Shown piece by piece: positions 62,683 to 64,000 of a stretch of 64,000 nt of DNA. The DNA is from JADKIH01 sp031367345 (GTDB lineage Bacteria; Bacteroidota; Bacteroidia; AKYH767-A; 2013-40CM-41-45). A model generated the notes under the pieces. It had not been told where the DNA came from. It saw nothing but the letters and a program-made list of their open reading frames with translations, and searched no databases. Numbering within the stretch: position 1 is the stretch's first letter; each line of letters starts with the position of its first letter. A program made the translations under genes and the position numbers. Location of the stretch: positions 1 to 64,000 of the forward strand of contig JANLPR010000025.1 of assembly GCA_031367345.1 (NCBI GenBank), given 5' to 3'.

Positions 62683-62955
62683 TCAATTTTTACTGTAAGA
62701 ATTACCGCTTTTTTACTTCAATTGAATCAAAAAGTTCCATAAAAAAAGAAATTAGACCATACTTTTTTGCGAATGGTACAAAAGGCGATGTAAGTTATTA
62801 CTAGACTTTCAAAATCGATGTTCTCTTTTCTTTCAAAAATCAAACTATTGGTTTTAAAACTCTAAATAATGCGGAATACAAAAAAACTATGATCACTTTT
62901 CCTTTTTTAACAAATAGCAAAAGGTCATTCGAAAAAATCCACAAAGTGTGGAATA
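62683..62955. other. Intergenic gap without recognised features
   Basis: About 270 AT-rich bases upstream of the 1279-residue gene. It must hold that gene's promoter, but I see no convincing TTTG-N19-TAnnTTTG on the minus strand, no repeat and no reading frame. Confidence 0.5.
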
Positions 62956-62959
62956 AAAA

Positions 62960-62985
62960 GAGGGCTTTCATTTCTGAAAGCCCTC
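62960..62985 (-). terminator. Intrinsic terminator of the cyanophycin-synthetase-like gene
   Basis: GAGGGCTTTCA (62960-62970), loop TTTC, TGAAAGCCCTC (62975-62985); on the minus strand it is followed by five T. It begins seven bases after the stop. Confidence 0.9.
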
Positions 62986-62992
62986 CGGAAAA

Positions 62993-64000
62993 TTATGATA
63001 AAGTTGAAGAAATAGGAATATCTTCTTTCTGAATTACAAAATGATCTTCCTCCTCTTTGTATTTTAAAATTTGCTCGAGTGCTGCAGGAACTACATCACT
63101 ACAAATAACAATGAACGATCCTTTCTTTGCATTTTTAATTGCATGATCTATCGCTTCCGATTCTTTAGGAATAACTGTTACTTTTTTAGTTGCATCTTCA
63201 ATTTGAATTCCTTTCATCATTAATTCAATAATCTCATCTTCGCTCCTACCTCTAAGGTTTTTATCTTGACGAATAATAATTTCATCGAACATTTGCGATG
63301 CTATAGTTCCTAACTGGATAATATCTTCATCTCTTCTATCACCTACTCCTGCAATAATTCCGATCTTTGGTTTTGCTTCTATCCTATCTAAGAAACGACC
63401 GATAGCTTGGAATCCTGCCGGGTTATGTGCATAATCAACCATTACAGTATAGTTTCGGAATTGGAATAAATTCATTCGACCAGGAGTTTGTGTAGGTGAA
63501 GGAATAAATGTTTCCAACGCAAGTCGCATATCATCAACTTTAAATCCGCGAATAAATCCGGCTAATACAGCTGGAAGAATATTCGCTATCATGAATACTG
63601 CCTTTCCACTGAATGTAAGTGGTATGTTCACTACTTTATCAATTCTGATCTTCCATGTTCCTTTGCAAATAGTAACATATCCATTTTCAACAATAGCTGC
63701 CAGCCCACCTTTTTCAGTGTGTTTAATAATGCGTGGATTGTTTTCATCTAAACTAAAGAGCGCGATGTTTGCATTAATATTTTTTCTCATCTCATAAACA
63801 AGATCGTCGTCGGCATTTAAAATTGCATAACCTTCCGGCAATACACTTTCTGCAACTACAGCTTTCACTCTGGCCATTTCATCAAGTGTATTAATATCTT
63901 TCAACCCTAAATGATCGGCAGCTACATTTGTAACAATACTGATATCACAATTATGAAAACCCAGTCCTGCTTTTAAGATTCCGCCACGTGCACATTCCAA
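62993..64000 (-). CDS. cphA: Cyanophycin synthetase-like Mur ligase, C-terminal part (5' cut by window)
   Basis: The last 335 or so codons; the start lies beyond the window. CARGGILKAGLGFHNCDISI and VTNVAADHLGLKDINTLDEM are the Mur-ligase central domain in its CphA form, followed by GYAILNADDDLVYEM. The C-terminal ligase domain has TPGRMNLFQFRNYTVMVDYA and GIIAGVGDRRDEDI. CphA polymerises aspartate and arginine with ATP into cyanophycin, a nitrogen store; the N-terminal ATP-grasp half that would confirm this is not visible. CphA-like ligases with other products exist, so the specific product is moderately sure. Confidence 0.85.
   Translation of the reverse strand: MECARGGILKAGLGFHNCDISIVTNVAADHLGLKDINTLDEMARVKAVVAESVLPEGYAILNADDDLVYEMRKNINANIALFSLDENNPRIIKHTEKGGLAAIVENGYVTICKGTWKIRIDKVVNIPLTFSGKAVFMIANILPAVLAGFIRGFKVDDMRLALETFIPSPTQTPGRMNLFQFRNYTVMVDYAHNPAGFQAIGRFLDRIEAKPKIGIIAGVGDRRDEDIIQLGTIASQMFDEIIIRQDKNLRGRSEDEIIELMMKGIQIEDATKKVTVIPKESEAIDHAIKNAKKGSFIVICSDVVPAALEQILKYKEEEDHFVIQKEDIPISSTLS

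Overview
The window is AT-rich chromosomal DNA of a Bacteroidota (Bacteroidetes) bacterium. The main evidence is type IX secretion: a PorQ-like protein, a PorP/SprF-like protein, a PorE-like OmpA lipoprotein, several proteins ending in type A sorting domains, and two giant SprB-repeat proteins ending in gliding-motility-associated (type B) domains. Other support is the phylum-type promoter TTTG-N18-TAnnTTTG before rplS and tRNA-Ser, and the general lack of Shine-Dalgarno sequences. No phage, plasmid, insertion sequence or CRISPR was seen. The genus cannot be fixed from the sequence alone; a free-living, possibly gliding, member of the Chitinophagales/Cytophagales/Flavobacteriales type is an inference.

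Layout. 1-600: a tandem 335-base intergenic repeat. 636-6706: lysine/alanine-dehydrogenase-like gene, secreted coiled-coil gene, trmD, rplS, a four-copy 174-base repeat array, a CoA-binding protein, an MFS transporter and tRNA-Ser(UGA). 6728-8937: a 14-base minisatellite, a secreted gene of unknown function and a third copy of the first repeat. 8938-15510: two GT2 glycosyltransferases, a GWxTD protein and a TPR hybrid histidine kinase. 15521-21691 (minus strand): ribonuclease Z, a T9SS cargo protein, a STAS protein, pyrB, pyrR, a DUF1569-like gene and ribosomal protein S1. 21900-24153: a damaged paralog region of T9SS cargo genes with a 309-base direct repeat. 24198-27087: ispH, cmk and porQ. 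27329-33666: uvrA, a LOG-like gene and two envelope proteins.

34011-44743 is the most system-like part. It holds a soluble REC-PAS-kinase-REC-Hpt hybrid kinase, a lone receiver, a TPR plus YaiO-type outer-membrane barrel, a CotH-type kinase, a HEAT-repeat membrane protein, a processive GT2 synthase, a divergent anchored protein of unknown family, and a sigma-54-type activator without a DNA-binding domain and with GAFTDA in place of GAFTGA. My reading is a signal-controlled, synthase-dependent exopolysaccharide export system that carries a CotH kinase. It is followed (44901-50016) by three co-oriented surface-protein genes, two with type A T9SS tails.

50047-62682 (minus strand) is a T9SS adhesin locus. 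It encodes a 1279-residue protein (7 SprB-type repeats), a PorP/SprF partner, a PorE-like OmpA lipoprotein and a 1903-residue protein (17 SprB-type repeats). The window ends inside a cyanophycin-synthetase-like Mur ligase.

The intergenic DNA is unusual. Several dispersed repeat families share a seven-base phase (GTAATTT-like heptamers), an ACTCACTAATCAC-type motif, and a 335-base unit whose hairpin shows one compensatory base-pair change between copies.
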